Shown here: positions 1-8,963 of the stretch, piece by piece
How the letters are laid out: the number at the start of each line of letters is the position of its first letter
Position numbering within the stretch: the stretch's first letter is position 1
Origin: Gammaproteobacteria bacterium
Lineage (GTDB): Bacteria; Pseudomonadota; Gammaproteobacteria; HK1
Direction: 5' to 3'
DNA length: 64,000 nucleotides
NCBI GenBank assembly: GCA_022826505.1
Contig: JAJDUQ010000262.1
Span: forward strand, 33,850 to 97,849
Translations under genes and position numbers: made by a program
Notes under the pieces: model-generated
What the model saw: only the letters and a program-made list of their open reading frames with translations
The model's database searches: none
Told to the model about the DNA's origin: nothing

Positions 1-1455
1 CTGATCGAGCGCTATCTCGACCGCTTCGACGCGGCGCTGCGCGAACGCGGGTTCCGCTGCCCGCTCCTGCTGATGCTGTCGAGCGGGGGGCTGACCACGG
101 TCGAGACCGCGAAGCGCTTCCCGGTCCGGCTGATGGAATCGGGCCCCGCCGGAGGCGCCATCTTCGCCGGCGCGATTGCGAGGTCGAACCGCCTGGACAA
201 GGCGATGTCGTTCGACATGGGCGGCACCACGGCGAAGATCTGCCTGGTCGACGGCGGCTCGGCCCAGACCAGCCGCCGATTCGAGGTGGCCCGCGTCTAT
301 CGCTTCCGCAAGGACAGCGGGATACCGCTGCGCATCCCGGTGATCGACATGGTGGAGATCGGCGCGGGCGGCGGCTCCATCGCCTGGATCGACGCGCTGG
401 GCCGGCTCTCGGTGGGACCGGAAAGCGCCGGGGCGCAGCCGGGCCCGGCGTGCTACGGATTCGGCGGTCGCGAGGCGACCGTGACCGACGCCAACGTGGT
501 CATGGGCCGAATCGCCCCGGAGCACTTCGCGGGCGGCAAGGTGGCGCTGGATCCGGCCAGGGCCGAGGACGCGCTCCTGGAAGGTATCGGCGATGCCATG
601 TCGCTTTCCCTCGATGCCGCGGCCTTCGGCGTGACCGAGGTGGTGTGCGAGAACATGGCGAGCGCGGCCCGGGTCCACGCCATCGAGAGCGGGAAGAACG
701 CGGACGATCGGACGCTGATCGCCTTCGGCGGCGCGGCGCCGCTGCACGCCTGCCAGCTCGCCGACAAGCTGGGGATCCGGCGCATCGTCATCCCGCGCGA
801 CGCCGGCGTCGGATCCGCGGTCGGCTTTCTGCGGGCGCCCATCGCCTACGAGGTGGTGCGAACCCTGTACCAGTGCACGAACGATTTCGATCCGGGCGTC
901 GTCAACCGGGTCTACGAAGAGATGGAGGACGAAGCGACGCGGTACGTGCGGTTCGGTGCGGGCAACGAGGCTCGAATCGAAGTCCGCCGTCAGGCTTACA
1001 TGCGCTACCAGGGCCAGGGCCACGAAATCGTCGTCGACATCCCCCCGGGCCGGTTCGCCCGAGACAGTGCCGGCATCCTGCAGGATCTGCTGAATCGGGC
1101 GTACCGTCGTGCATTCGGCCGGGACATCGGGGCCATCGCGGACGCCGAGATTGTCGCGTGGAGCACCACGGTGCGGGCCGATCCTCACCCCGAACTGCCC
1201 GCTGGGGCTTCCGGCGCCGGAGAGAGTCCGGAGCCCGCGCCGGAGGAACGCTCGATCTTCGATCCGGCCTCGAGGTCGGCGCTGTCGTTCCGGATCCATC
1301 GTCGCGACTCCCTGAGTCCCGGCCACCGGGTCGACGGACCGGCGGTCATCACCGAGGACGAGACCGCGACGGTGGTCGCCTCGCAGTTCGATGCGCTCAT
1401 TCTGGCCGGCGGAGAGATCGAGCTGACGTCGCGGTCCCGCCGGCCGCGGGATTGA
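1..1455 (+). CDS. hyuA: Hydantoinase/5-oxoprolinase A subunit (HyuA), 5' end outside window
   Basis: HyuA-family subunit of an ATP-dependent hydantoinase/oxoprolinase, which opens cyclic imides such as N-methylhydantoin or 5-oxoproline in the cytoplasm together with HyuB. The frame is open from base 1. Its first residues (LIERYLDRFDAALRERG) match about residue 218 of the complete paralogue at 8960-11062, so roughly 215 codons including the N-terminal phosphate-binding motif lie upstream. Visible are the second nucleotide-fold motif MGGTTAKIC near residue 72, the glycine-rich IGAGGGS and the PGPACYG motif. An internal ATG at 73 is not the start. hyuB follows 12 bases after the stop. The exact ring substrate cannot be read from sequence. 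Confidence 0.93.
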   Translation: MIERYLDRFDAALRERGFRCPLLLMLSSGGLTTVETAKRFPVRLMESGPAGGAIFAGAIARSNRLDKAMSFDMGGTTAKICLVDGGSAQTSRRFEVARVYRFRKDSGIPLRIPVIDMVEIGAGGGSIAWIDALGRLSVGPESAGAQPGPACYGFGGREATVTDANVVMGRIAPEHFAGGKVALDPARAEDALLEGIGDAMSLSLDAAAFGVTEVVCENMASAARVHAIESGKNADDRTLIAFGGAAPLHACQLADKLGIRRIVIPRDAGVGSAVGFLRAPIAYEVVRTLYQCTNDFDPGVVNRVYEEMEDEATRYVRFGAGNEARIEVRRQAYMRYQGQGHEIVVDIPPGRFARDSAGILQDLLNRAYRRAFGRDIGAIADAEIVAWSTTVRADPHPELPAGASGAGESPEPAPEERSIFDPASRSALSFRIHRRDSLSPGHRVDGPAVITEDETATVVASQFDALILAGGEIELTSRSRRPRD

Positions 1456-1467
1456 GGAGGTACGCTC

Positions 1468-3225
1468 ATGCGCGACATGGAGGAGATTCGCAAGCAGCTC
1501 ATCTGGAGCCGCCTGATCTCGGCCATCGAAGAGCAGGCCCAGACCGTCATACACACCGCCTTCAGCCAGTCCGTGCGCGAGTGCGGCGATCTGTCGGCCG
1601 GCGTGTTCAACCGCCGGGGACAGATGGTCGCGCAGGCGGTGACCGGGACGCCCGGTCACGTCAACTCCATGGCCATCTGCGTGGAACACTTCATCGACAA
1701 GTTCCCGATCGACACCATGAAGCCCGGCGACGTCTTCGTCACCAACGATCCCTGGCTGTCGGTCGGGCACTACCACGACGTGACGGTGGTGACGCCGGCC
1801 TTCCACCGGGGCCGGGCGGTCGGACTGCTCGCCAACACCTGCCATATCGTGGACATGGGCGGTCGCGGATTCGGACCCGACGCCCGGCAGTGCTACGAGG
1901 AAGGCATCAACATCCCGATCATGCATCTCGCGCGCGAGGGCACCGTCAACGAAGAGCTGATGGAGCTGCTGCGCACCAACGTGCGCAACGCCGCCGACAT
2001 GGAAGGCGACTTCCACGCGATGATGACCTGCAACGACCAGGGCGCCCGCCGCCTGGTGGCCATGCTCAAGGAGTTCGAGCTCGACGACATCGAGGCGACC
2101 GGCGACTACATCATCGGGCAGTCCCGCCGCAGCATCGTCGACGCCATCCGCGCGCTGCCCGAGGGGAGCTACCGGCACGAGACCGAGCTGGACGGCTTCG
2201 ACGAACCGATCCGGATCCGCGCCGAGCTCACCGTCGGCGACGGCCGCATCCACGTCGACTACGCGGGCTCGTCGCCCGCCAGCCCCTTCGGGATCAACGT
2301 CGTCCACAACTTCACCCTGGCCTACACCGCCTTCGGCGTGAACTGCGTCATCGGGCCGAACGTCCCCTGCAACGCCGGCACCCTGGAGCCGGTCACTGTC
2401 TCCGCACCGCAGGGCTCGATCCTGAACGCGGTCCGCCCGATGCCGGTATCGGCCCGTCACGTGGTGGGACAGATGCTGCCGGACGTGGTGTTCGGGTGCC
2501 TCGCGCAGGTGGTGCCCGAGCGAGTCCCGGCCGAAGGCGCCGGAGCCATGTGGAACCCCATGCTCCGGGGCGGACCCACCGGCGTCGACCCGGCCGTCGC
2601 GGCACGATCGCCGAAGCTCTCCCGCGACTACGACGTCATCATGTTCAATTGCGGCGGCACCGGAGGCGGCCCGACCATGGACGGACTCTCCACCACCGCC
2701 TTTCCGAGCGGGGTGCGAACGCCGCCGGTCGAGGCGGTGGAGACCAGCTTCCCGCTCATCGTCTGGCGCAAGGAGTATCGAGAACGCTCGGCCGGGCCGG
2801 GAAGGTGGCGCGGCGGCTACGGCCAGGTGATCGAGATCGGCGGCGAGGACGGCACCCCGTTCAACGTCGCGGCCATGTTCGACCGGACATGGCGTGCCCC
2901 CGAAGGGCGGTTCGACGGCCGCGACGGCCGAGCCGGCCGGGTCTCGCTCTCCTCGGGGGAGGCGTTGAAGAGCAAGGGGCGCCAGCCGGTCCCCTTCGGC
3001 GAACGCCTGGTGCTGGAGCTGCCCGGCGGCGGGGGCTACGGCGACCCGGCCGAACGCGACCCGGCGGCGGTCGCCGCGGATGTTCTGGACGGTCTGATCA
3101 CGGCGCAGGACGCCCGGCGCGACTACGGGGTCGTCCTGCGCGGAGACGGCTCTCCCGACGAGGAGGCGACCGATGCCCTTCGATGCCGCCGACGCACCGC
3201 GGGACCGGACCGGGCCGCGGGGTGA
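1468..3225 (+). CDS. hyuB: Hydantoinase/5-oxoprolinase B subunit (HyuB)
   Basis: The 585-residue HyuB partner of the preceding HyuA. The A and B subunits together hydrolyse a cyclic imide at the cost of ATP. The ATG at 1468 has a GAGGAGG ribosome site (1454-1460) overlapping the hyuA stop, so the two genes are co-transcribed and coupled. Family blocks are clear: RECGDLSAGVFN and VTGTPGHVNSM near the N-terminus, FVTNDPW at about 90, GGTGGGPTMDG at about 395, and the C-terminal LPGGGGYGDP. The length is normal for the family. The same blocks occur in the second HyuB at 7230-8963, showing paralogy rather than recent identical duplication. Confidence 0.95.
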   Translation: MRDMEEIRKQLIWSRLISAIEEQAQTVIHTAFSQSVRECGDLSAGVFNRRGQMVAQAVTGTPGHVNSMAICVEHFIDKFPIDTMKPGDVFVTNDPWLSVGHYHDVTVVTPAFHRGRAVGLLANTCHIVDMGGRGFGPDARQCYEEGINIPIMHLAREGTVNEELMELLRTNVRNAADMEGDFHAMMTCNDQGARRLVAMLKEFELDDIEATGDYIIGQSRRSIVDAIRALPEGSYRHETELDGFDEPIRIRAELTVGDGRIHVDYAGSSPASPFGINVVHNFTLAYTAFGVNCVIGPNVPCNAGTLEPVTVSAPQGSILNAVRPMPVSARHVVGQMLPDVVFGCLAQVVPERVPAEGAGAMWNPMLRGGPTGVDPAVAARSPKLSRDYDVIMFNCGGTGGGPTMDGLSTTAFPSGVRTPPVEAVETSFPLIVWRKEYRERSAGPGRWRGGYGQVIEIGGEDGTPFNVAAMFDRTWRAPEGRFDGRDGRAGRVSLSSGEALKSKGRQPVPFGERLVLELPGGGGYGDPAERDPAAVAADVLDGLITAQDARRDYGVVLRGDGSPDEEATDALRCRRRTAGPDRAAG

Positions 3226-3262
3226 CGCGTCGCCCTCCTGCCGAAACGAACGGGAACGCCCG

Positions 3263-3982
3263 ATGAAACCCTTTCTCCACCTGGACAACTGGCACGCCCC
3301 GCAGCCGGCGACGCGCATCGACGAGATGCTGGAAGAGGCGGGCTTCGAGGTCGAGCGCCTGCGCACCAACGACGGAGAGCTTCCAGCCGGCACCGACTAC
3401 TGCGGCGTCTACGTGAGCCCCAGCTTCAACGGCGCCTACGACGACGAAGCCTGGATCCATCGCGAGCACGATGTTCTTCGCGGTCTCGCCGGCGCCGGCA
3501 TCCCGATGATGGGCCTGTGCTTCGGCACTCAGATCCTGGCCTCGGCCCTGTGCGGGCGCGACCAGGTGACGATCCGGGCCGAACGGGAGAAGGGCTTCGG
3601 CGCCATCCACCTGACCGCGGCGGCACGGGCCGGCGATCCGCTGACCGAGAGCCTCCCGGCCCGGATGCCGGTCTTTCACTGGCACGGGGACGAAGTGCGG
3701 CGCGGACACCCGGACATCGTCGTCCTCGCGGACAGTGCGGACTGCGAGAACCAGATCTGGCGCTGGCGCCATGGTCCCGTATGGGGAGTCCAGCCGCATG
3801 TGGAGCTCGACCGGGCCCAGCTCCTGGCATGGTACGAGAGCAATCGGGACGCGTTCGAGGCGGGCGGACTCGGCTACGACGAGCTGGCAGGCCAGGCCCG
3901 CGACCGTCCCGAGGCAGGCCGTCTGATCGAGAACTTCGTGGACTACGTGAAATATGCGCGCTCCGTGGAGGGCGACGCCTGA
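3263..3982 (+). CDS. Class I glutamine amidotransferase-like protein
   Basis: A 239-residue class I glutamine amidotransferase fold. The nucleophile elbow GLCFGTQ places the catalytic Cys near residue 87, and the His-x-Glu pair is seen in VQPHVELD near 185. The ATG at 3263 (MKPFLHLDNW) is preferred to the in-frame ATG at 3173 because homologues start at this strand-turn and the extra residues overlap hyuB and look non-native. It sits 37 bases after hyuB on the same strand, so it probably belongs to the hyu operon. Such proteins are either stand-alone gamma-glutamyl hydrolases or donate ammonia to a partner. No partner synthetase is adjacent, so the reaction is open. Confidence 0.8.
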   Translation: MKPFLHLDNWHAPQPATRIDEMLEEAGFEVERLRTNDGELPAGTDYCGVYVSPSFNGAYDDEAWIHREHDVLRGLAGAGIPMMGLCFGTQILASALCGRDQVTIRAEREKGFGAIHLTAAARAGDPLTESLPARMPVFHWHGDEVRRGHPDIVVLADSADCENQIWRWRHGPVWGVQPHVELDRAQLLAWYESNRDAFEAGGLGYDELAGQARDRPEAGRLIENFVDYVKYARSVEGDA

Positions 3983-4052
3983 CCGGTGGGCGGATGAACG
4001 AAGAACACGATTGCGGTGGCACGATCGCACGCGGCGAGGAAGCCGAAACCGT

Positions 4053-4481
4053 CTACTTCAACGGATTGTTCCACTCCAGACCGTCGAACCGAGCGAAATC
4101 TCCGTCGGTCGAGCAAAGGACCAGTCCGTGCTCGATCGCGAGTGCGGCCATGTGGGCATCCGGGACGAGGTTGGCTCGACCTTCCGCACTCTTCATGAGT
4201 GGTGCGAGCACTTCGCGGTGGCGCTCGGTCGGCAGGGGAATCCAGGCGGAATCCGTCGCGAGCCACGACTCCACCTGCCGCCATGCCGCCGCCACCGAGG
4301 AAGGGCGTTCGAAGATGCGTGGATTGCTGACGATTCGGACGAAGCCGAGGAGACTGGGCCACGGCAGGCCGACCGGCGCGGTCCCGTTGATGTTTCCGTC
4401 CAGCCAGTCACGCGACGCGGCGTGCTGGGGGAACGATTCGACATGCGCATAGATCAGGAGGTTGGCGTCGACGAGTATCAC
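4053..4481 (-). CDS. vapC: PIN-domain toxin (VapC type)
   Basis: A 142-residue PIN-domain ribonuclease of the VapC type, expected to cleave RNA when not neutralised by its antitoxin. The first catalytic Asp is in MILVDANLL (residue 5). C-terminal acidic residues lie in PDAHMAALA and STDGDFARF. The position usually holding Glu reads LLGFVRI, as in one VapC subfamily. It overlaps the antitoxin gene by 4 bases (ATGA-type junction), the usual translational coupling. Expression is from the promoter at 4737-4766. Confidence 0.88.
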   Translation of the reverse strand: MILVDANLLIYAHVESFPQHAASRDWLDGNINGTAPVGLPWPSLLGFVRIVSNPRIFERPSSVAAAWRQVESWLATDSAWIPLPTERHREVLAPLMKSAEGRANLVPDAHMAALAIEHGLVLCSTDGDFARFDGLEWNNPLK

Positions 4482-4729
4482 CGGAACCGTTCACCCTCGG
4501 CGACCGCCAGTACCTCGGCGACATCGTCGACGCTGGCGTGCAGACACTTTCCGAGGTCGGCAGTGGGAGTCCGGTAGTACGTCGAACGATCGGGTGAGGG
4601 AGCGGACATCCGGCGCAATCCCTGTCGAAGCGCCTCGTTGACGAGCGCCTTGAAGCTGCCCCCGCGGCTCCCGTGCGTGCGCCGAAGCAGCGCAGCGACG
4701 TCGGGGTCGAGGGTCAGTGTGGTTCGCAT
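4478..4729 (-). CDS. vapB: VapB-like ribbon-helix-helix antitoxin
   Basis: An antitoxin of 83 residues beginning MRTTLTLDPDVAALL, a ribbon-helix-helix DNA-binding start followed by a helical toxin-binding tail. The ATG at 4729 was chosen over the in-frame ATG at 4741 because the latter lies inside the predicted -10 box and the motif begins exactly at 4729. It overlaps vapC by 4 bases. Together they form a type II toxin-antitoxin module that should autorepress its own promoter. Confidence 0.85.
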   Translation of the reverse strand: MRTTLTLDPDVAALLRRTHGSRGGSFKALVNEALRQGLRRMSAPSPDRSTYYRTPTADLGKCLHASVDDVAEVLAVAEGERFR

Positions 4730-4736
4730 GCATCGA

Positions 4737-4766
4737 AGCATAGGAATTCTGATGTGTTGATGTCAA
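4737..4766 (-). promoter_or_regulatory. Promoter of vapBC, possibly leaderless
   Basis: On the minus strand a perfect -35 TTGACA (4761-4766) is followed after 18 bases by TATGCT (4737-4742). Transcription should begin near 4729-4730, at or next to the vapB ATG, so the mRNA would be leaderless or nearly so. GAATT/AATTC half-sites and repeated GATGT steps between the boxes could be the VapB operator. Confidence 0.5.
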
Positions 4767-4794
4767 TTCACGGACTACGGCTCCTCCACCGGCG

Positions 4795-5091
4795 ATGCGC
4801 CTTCCTGGACCCGAATTCATCGGATGCAGGCAAGGGAACACAGCAATTCTGCTCCCTGCCGAGGGCTTCCCGAGCGACTTGGTGAAGCGCACGCGCGCCA
4901 TGCTCTCGGCAATGAACGCGGCCATGGTGCTCGAGAACCTGCGGTTTCCTCCCGGGAACCACCTCGAGGCGCTGAAGGGTGGCAGGGCCGGCCAGCACTC
5001 GGTACGGATCAACGACCAGTGGCGGATCTGCTTCGTGTGGACCGAACAGGGACCGGCGGACGTGGAGATTGTCGACTACGCTCTTCTGTGA
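4795..5091 (+). pseudogene. Decayed HigB/RelE-type toxin
   Basis: The last 65 residues are a good HigB-type (RelE superfamily) toxin: NLRFPPGNHLEALKG, then SVRINDQWRICFVW and VEIVDYALL at the end. The first 30 residues do not match the family start, and remnants of the expected N-terminus (a Phe-x-Asp then Thr..Phe pattern) appear in another frame between 4800 and 4850, suggesting a frameshift. There is no clear ribosome site. The antitoxin HigA normally follows. Only a short PGEI-containing stretch resembling a HigA start is seen at about 5095-5150 before the next gene cuts in. It is probably inactive. Confidence 0.5.
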
Positions 5092-5168
5092 AGGTTGCCG
5101 GGGGAAATCTCACCCGACGAAGGAACGCGCCCATCCTTGGCGCCCCGAGACACGCGGGCCGGAGAGGT

Positions 5169-6536
5169 TCATGGCAGGTAATCCTTCGGATCGATGCCCC
5201 GCCATAGCGCGGACGGCGGTTCGGCGACCTCGGGGAAATCGGGATCCAGCGGTCTGGTGGCGTCGATGCCGAGGCGGGTGCTGAGCAGCGGCGGGCCGCC
5301 GGGGTAGGCGGGGTAGCCGGTGGGGTCGACGCGCGAGATGTAGGAGCCGGGGGCGGTGAAGAAGGACCGATCCGCCTGGGTGCGGGTCATGATGGCCCAC
5401 AGGACGCTCGCGTCGTCGTAGATGTCGACGTCCTCGTCGACCACGACGGCGCACTTGAACCGGTACGCGCCCAGCGCGGCGAGTGCGGTGTTGACGCCGA
5501 GCCCTTCGAAATCCTTTCGAATCTGGACGTATACCAGATTGCCCGCACCGCTGACGGGAACGTTGATCGCCACCACCTGAGGCACCAGCGCCTTGAGCTG
5601 CGAGAACACCACGCCTTCCATCCCGAGCGAGAACAGCACCAGGTGCTCGGGGCCCACCGGGAAGATGTCGTGGTACAGGGGGTCGCTGCGGTGGGTGATC
5701 GCGGTGACCTCGAACACCCGGGCCGGCTTGGGCGGCGCGTAGTACAGCCAGTAGTCGCCGAAGGGGCCGTCGTCTTCCCAGGCGTCGGTCCTGATGCGTC
5801 CCTCGATGACGATCTCGGCGTCGGCGGGCACCGGCACGTCCACCGTCTCGGCCTGCACGACGTCGACCGGCTCGCCCAACAGCCCGCCCATGGTCTCGAG
5901 CTCGTACTCGGCGCTTCGCTGCTGGGACGCCATGCCCAGGGCGGGGTGGTGGCCGATCACGATGGCGGCATCCACGTGCCTGCCCTTCTCCTCCGCCCGC
6001 CTGGCGATCTCCGAGGCGTGGCAGAGCGGCGCCATGTTCATCGTCAGCGTCTTCGAGGACAAGACCAGGTGGCGGTAGATGCCCGCGTTAAGCGCGCCGG
6101 AGTCGGGATCGCGCGCGATGGTCATCCCCGCCGTGAGGTACGGCCCGGCATCCTTCTCGCAATGGGTCAGCACCGGCAGGATGCCGAGGCCGGCGCGGTC
6201 TCCGGTCAGGACCACGTCCTTCACCGGACCGGACGCGACTTCCCTCGGCGCGATGCGGTTGGCCTGAGCCTCGCCGAAGCGCTCGACGACACGTTCGGGG
6301 GTGGTGCCGAGCGCGAGGGCCAGGTGCTGCTTGGTCGAGAACAGGTTCGTCACCACGGGCATCGCGTGGTCCGCCACGCGATCGAACACGAGCACCGGGA
6401 GGTCCCCGTCGGCCTGGAGCCGCCTTTGCACCGAGGAAAGCTCCCACCGAGGGTCGACTTCGCGATCCACGCGCACCAGCAGCTCGGGCGCATTCCTCTC
6501 GAGCGTGTCGAGAAACGATCTGAGGTCCGCGGTCAT
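5169..6536 (-). CDS. UbiD-family decarboxylase
   Basis: A 455-residue member of the UbiD family, prenylated-FMN-dependent (de)carboxylases acting on aromatic or alpha,beta-unsaturated acids. The start at 6536 (MTADLRSFLDTLE) matches the family N-terminus. An in-frame codon at 6632 would add 32 residues of no recognisable character. Family signatures include the VIEG then DDGPFGDYWLYY block (about 255-280) and HDIFPVGPEH. No UbiX flavin prenyltransferase gene is in the window, so the cofactor must be made elsewhere. It is flanked by toxin-antitoxin genes on both sides and is transcribed alone. The substrate is unknown. Confidence 0.88.
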   Translation of the reverse strand: MTADLRSFLDTLERNAPELLVRVDREVDPRWELSSVQRRLQADGDLPVLVFDRVADHAMPVVTNLFSTKQHLALALGTTPERVVERFGEAQANRIAPREVASGPVKDVVLTGDRAGLGILPVLTHCEKDAGPYLTAGMTIARDPDSGALNAGIYRHLVLSSKTLTMNMAPLCHASEIARRAEEKGRHVDAAIVIGHHPALGMASQQRSAEYELETMGGLLGEPVDVVQAETVDVPVPADAEIVIEGRIRTDAWEDDGPFGDYWLYYAPPKPARVFEVTAITHRSDPLYHDIFPVGPEHLVLFSLGMEGVVFSQLKALVPQVVAINVPVSGAGNLVYVQIRKDFEGLGVNTALAALGAYRFKCAVVVDEDVDIYDDASVLWAIMTRTQADRSFFTAPGSYISRVDPTGYPAYPGGPPLLSTRLGIDATRPLDPDFPEVAEPPSALWRGIDPKDYLP

Positions 6537-6712
6537 GACCGGGACGGTATTCGATCGACACATCAAGGGAAAGGTTGGAGGCCGGCCGAGGGACAAGCAC
6601 CCTCGACTGCCGGACATCCAAGCGGGCATCAAGTGGTCCTGCGGTCCGCGAGGATGCCGTGCGTCGGCGCGTGTCCAGTATGATTGGGATTCCTGTCGAT
6701 TCGTGTGGATTC

Positions 6713-6949
6713 GTGAAGAGCACGGTCTATTTCGACGCGATGTCCAAGAGACCGGATCGCGCCGAGATCAAGCGCGAGTGGATTCAACGCGCCATTGCGG
6801 CGCCTCTTCGTGAACATGTACAGACCGACGGCCGAATACGTCGCTGGGCAGCCGTACCGGAAGCGGGAGGACGTTTCCTGAGAGTGGTGCTCCTGCCCGA
6901 CGGCGAAACCGTACACAACGCCTTCTTCGACAGAGGGTTCAAGCCATGA
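6713..6949 (+). CDS. Small DUF4258-like protein of a DUF2283 pair
   Basis: A hypothetical protein of about 78 residues with the pattern KREWIQRAI, GRIRRWAAVPEAGGRFLRVVL and HNAFFDRGFKP. It belongs to a family usually encoded directly upstream of DUF2283 proteins, as here (4-base overlap with the next gene). A GTG start at 6713 fits family N-termini (VYFDAMSKRPDRAEI). The ATG at 6740 is an alternative. Small size, coupling and location beside other modules suggest a toxin-antitoxin-like pair, but this is inference. Confidence 0.68.
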   Translation: MKSTVYFDAMSKRPDRAEIKREWIQRAIAAPLREHVQTDGRIRRWAAVPEAGGRFLRVVLLPDGETVHNAFFDRGFKP

Positions 6950-7143
6950 ATATCCGCTACTACACCGAAACGGACACGCTCTACATCGAGTTTCGCGACG
7001 TCGCAGTCGCCGAGACTCGCGATCTCGACGAAAACACGCAGCTCGACGTGGACCATGATGGAGGCATTTGCGCCATCACCGTGGAGCACGCGTCCACACG
7101 AGCGGGGATTCCCCGATTTTCCTACGAGCAGGTCGCCGCCTGA
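6946..7143 (+). CDS. DUF2283 family protein
   Basis: A 65-residue DUF2283 protein: MNIRYYTETDTLYIEF, then RDLDENTQLDVDHDGGICAITVEHA-type strands. It is translationally coupled to the upstream small gene by an ATGA overlap. The function of the family is not established. Pairs of this kind behave genetically like small mobile toxin-antitoxin or stress modules. It ends 86 bases before the convergent hyuB stop. Confidence 0.8.
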   Translation: MNIRYYTETDTLYIEFRDVAVAETRDLDENTQLDVDHDGGICAITVEHASTRAGIPRFSYEQVAA

Positions 7144-7229
7144 AGGACACTGTATCGGCACGCGTGAGCCGACGCCGGACAGATATCCGAGCGGCTGCAA
7201 GCGAGGGCGTCGAGATCGTGCCGATGCCT

Positions 7230-8963
7230 TTACGGCAGCGGAACGATTCGCGCAAGCTCCGACCTCCGGCGCCGGGTGGCCGGCAGGTCGACCTCGCCCG
7301 TCGCGGTGATCACCACGCCGTAGACGCGGGCCGCCGCGTCGACGGTCACGATCTCCTCCAGCACATCGGCCAGCACCGCGTCCGGATCGCGTTCGAGCGG
7401 GCATCCGAAGCCGCCCCCGCCGGGCGTCATCACCCGCAGGCGCGCCCCGCCGTCGATGTCCTGGATCCCCTTGCCGGCGAGCGCTTCCCCCGACGCCAGG
7501 CCGACCGCGCCGGCCGCGCCTTCGGCCCCGCCGGCGCGTCCGCGGGGCGGATGCTCGATCCGGTCGAACGCGGCCAGCAGCTCGAAGGGCTGGCCGTCGA
7601 GGCTCTCGATCTCGACCACCTGTCCGTGACCGCCTCGGAACCGGCCGGCCCCGCCCGAGTCCGGCCGAAGCTCCTTGCGCCAGTAGACCAGAGGTGCCGT
7701 CGACTCGGTGATCTCCACCGGAGTGGCGCGAATGCCGCTCGGGTAGGCGGTGGCGGAGAGCCCGTCCTTCATCGGACGCGCGCCGGTGCCGCCGTTGGTG
7801 TTGGCGGTGATGGTGAAGCCGTCGTCGCCGGCGTTGCGACGGGCGGCCAGCCCGCGCAGCATCACCGACCACACCAGCGAGGCTCCCTCGGCCGGAATGC
7901 GCTCCGGGACCGCCTGGCACAGGCCGCCGAACACCACGTCGGGGAGAAGCTGCCCGATGACGTGGCGCGTCGCGACCGGGCTCGGGAACTGGGCGTTGAG
8001 AATGCAGCCGGCCGGCGCGGACACCGTGTACGGCGCGAGCGAGCCCGCGTTGTTGGGGATGCGCGGCGCGACCACGCAGCTCACCCCGAAGCAGGTGTAG
8101 GCGATGGTGTACACGAGCGGCACGTTGATCCCGTACGGCGTGACCGGCGACGTGCCGTCGAAGTCGACGTGCACGCCGCTGGCGGAGATGGTGGTGGCGG
8201 CTGCCAGCTCGATCGGCCGGTCGTAGCCGTCCACCGTCATCGAGCTGCGCCAGGTACCTCGCGGCAGCGTCGCGATCTGCGCCATCACCGCTTCGCGCGA
8301 ACGCTCGATGATGTAGTGCGCGAGATCGACGACGTCGTCCTGCTCGAACTCGTCCAGCATCTCGCGCAGCCGTTGGCAGCCGATGTCGTTGCAGGCGGCG
8401 AGAGAGTACACGTCGCCCTCGGTCTCCATCGGCTGGCGGGTGTTCGCCCGAATCACGTCGAGCAGGGTCCGGTTCATGTTTCCGCGATCGGCGAGCTTCA
8501 CGAACGGGAGATAGATTCCCTCGGCGTGAACGTCCTTCGCGTCCGGGCCGTAGCCGATGCCGCCGATGTCGATGATGTGGCTGGTGCACGAGAAGATGGC
8601 CACGAGACGGCCGCGATGAAAGCACGGTGTGGTCACCACGAAGTCGTTGAGGTGGCCGGTGCCCTTCCACGGATCGTTGGTGAGGTAGATGTCGCCGTCG
8701 GCCATCGATTCGAGGGGAAAGGCGGCGATGAAGTGGTTCACCGACTCCGCCATGGAATTGACGTGTCCGGGGGTTCCGGTGACCGCCTGAGCGAGCATTC
8801 GCCCCTTCAGGTCGAAGACCCCCGCCGAGAGATCGCCGCACTCGCGCACCATCGAGGAGAAGGCCGCGCGCAACAGGGTCTGCGCCTGCTCCTCCACCAC
8901 CGAGAGCAGGCGATCCCACATGATCTGCATGTGGATTCGGTCGATCGGCCGATGCTCGCTCAT
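7230..8963 (-). CDS. hyuB: Hydantoinase/5-oxoprolinase B subunit, second copy
   Basis: A complete 577-residue HyuB. It shows RECGDLSAGVFDLKG, VTGTPGHVNSMAE, YLTNDPW, NTNGGTGARPMKDG and the closing PGGGGFGCP. The start at 8963 overlaps the stop of hyuA by 4 bases (ATGA), so the A and B subunits are made in equal amounts. It is paralogous to the gene at 1468-3225 but clearly diverged, so the two enzymes may differ in ring substrate. The gene is convergent with the DUF2283 pair at its 3' end. Confidence 0.95.
   Translation of the reverse strand: MSEHRPIDRIHMQIMWDRLLSVVEEQAQTLLRAAFSSMVRECGDLSAGVFDLKGRMLAQAVTGTPGHVNSMAESVNHFIAAFPLESMADGDIYLTNDPWKGTGHLNDFVVTTPCFHRGRLVAIFSCTSHIIDIGGIGYGPDAKDVHAEGIYLPFVKLADRGNMNRTLLDVIRANTRQPMETEGDVYSLAACNDIGCQRLREMLDEFEQDDVVDLAHYIIERSREAVMAQIATLPRGTWRSSMTVDGYDRPIELAAATTISASGVHVDFDGTSPVTPYGINVPLVYTIAYTCFGVSCVVAPRIPNNAGSLAPYTVSAPAGCILNAQFPSPVATRHVIGQLLPDVVFGGLCQAVPERIPAEGASLVWSVMLRGLAARRNAGDDGFTITANTNGGTGARPMKDGLSATAYPSGIRATPVEITESTAPLVYWRKELRPDSGGAGRFRGGHGQVVEIESLDGQPFELLAAFDRIEHPPRGRAGGAEGAAGAVGLASGEALAGKGIQDIDGGARLRVMTPGGGGFGCPLERDPDAVLADVLEEIVTVDAAARVYGVVITATGEVDLPATRRRRSELARIVPLP

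Noticed and set aside
450..3266. Very long open frame overlapping hyuA and hyuB in another frame
   Set aside because: Arg/Gly/Pro-rich translation with no motifs; a GC-driven shadow of the two real genes.
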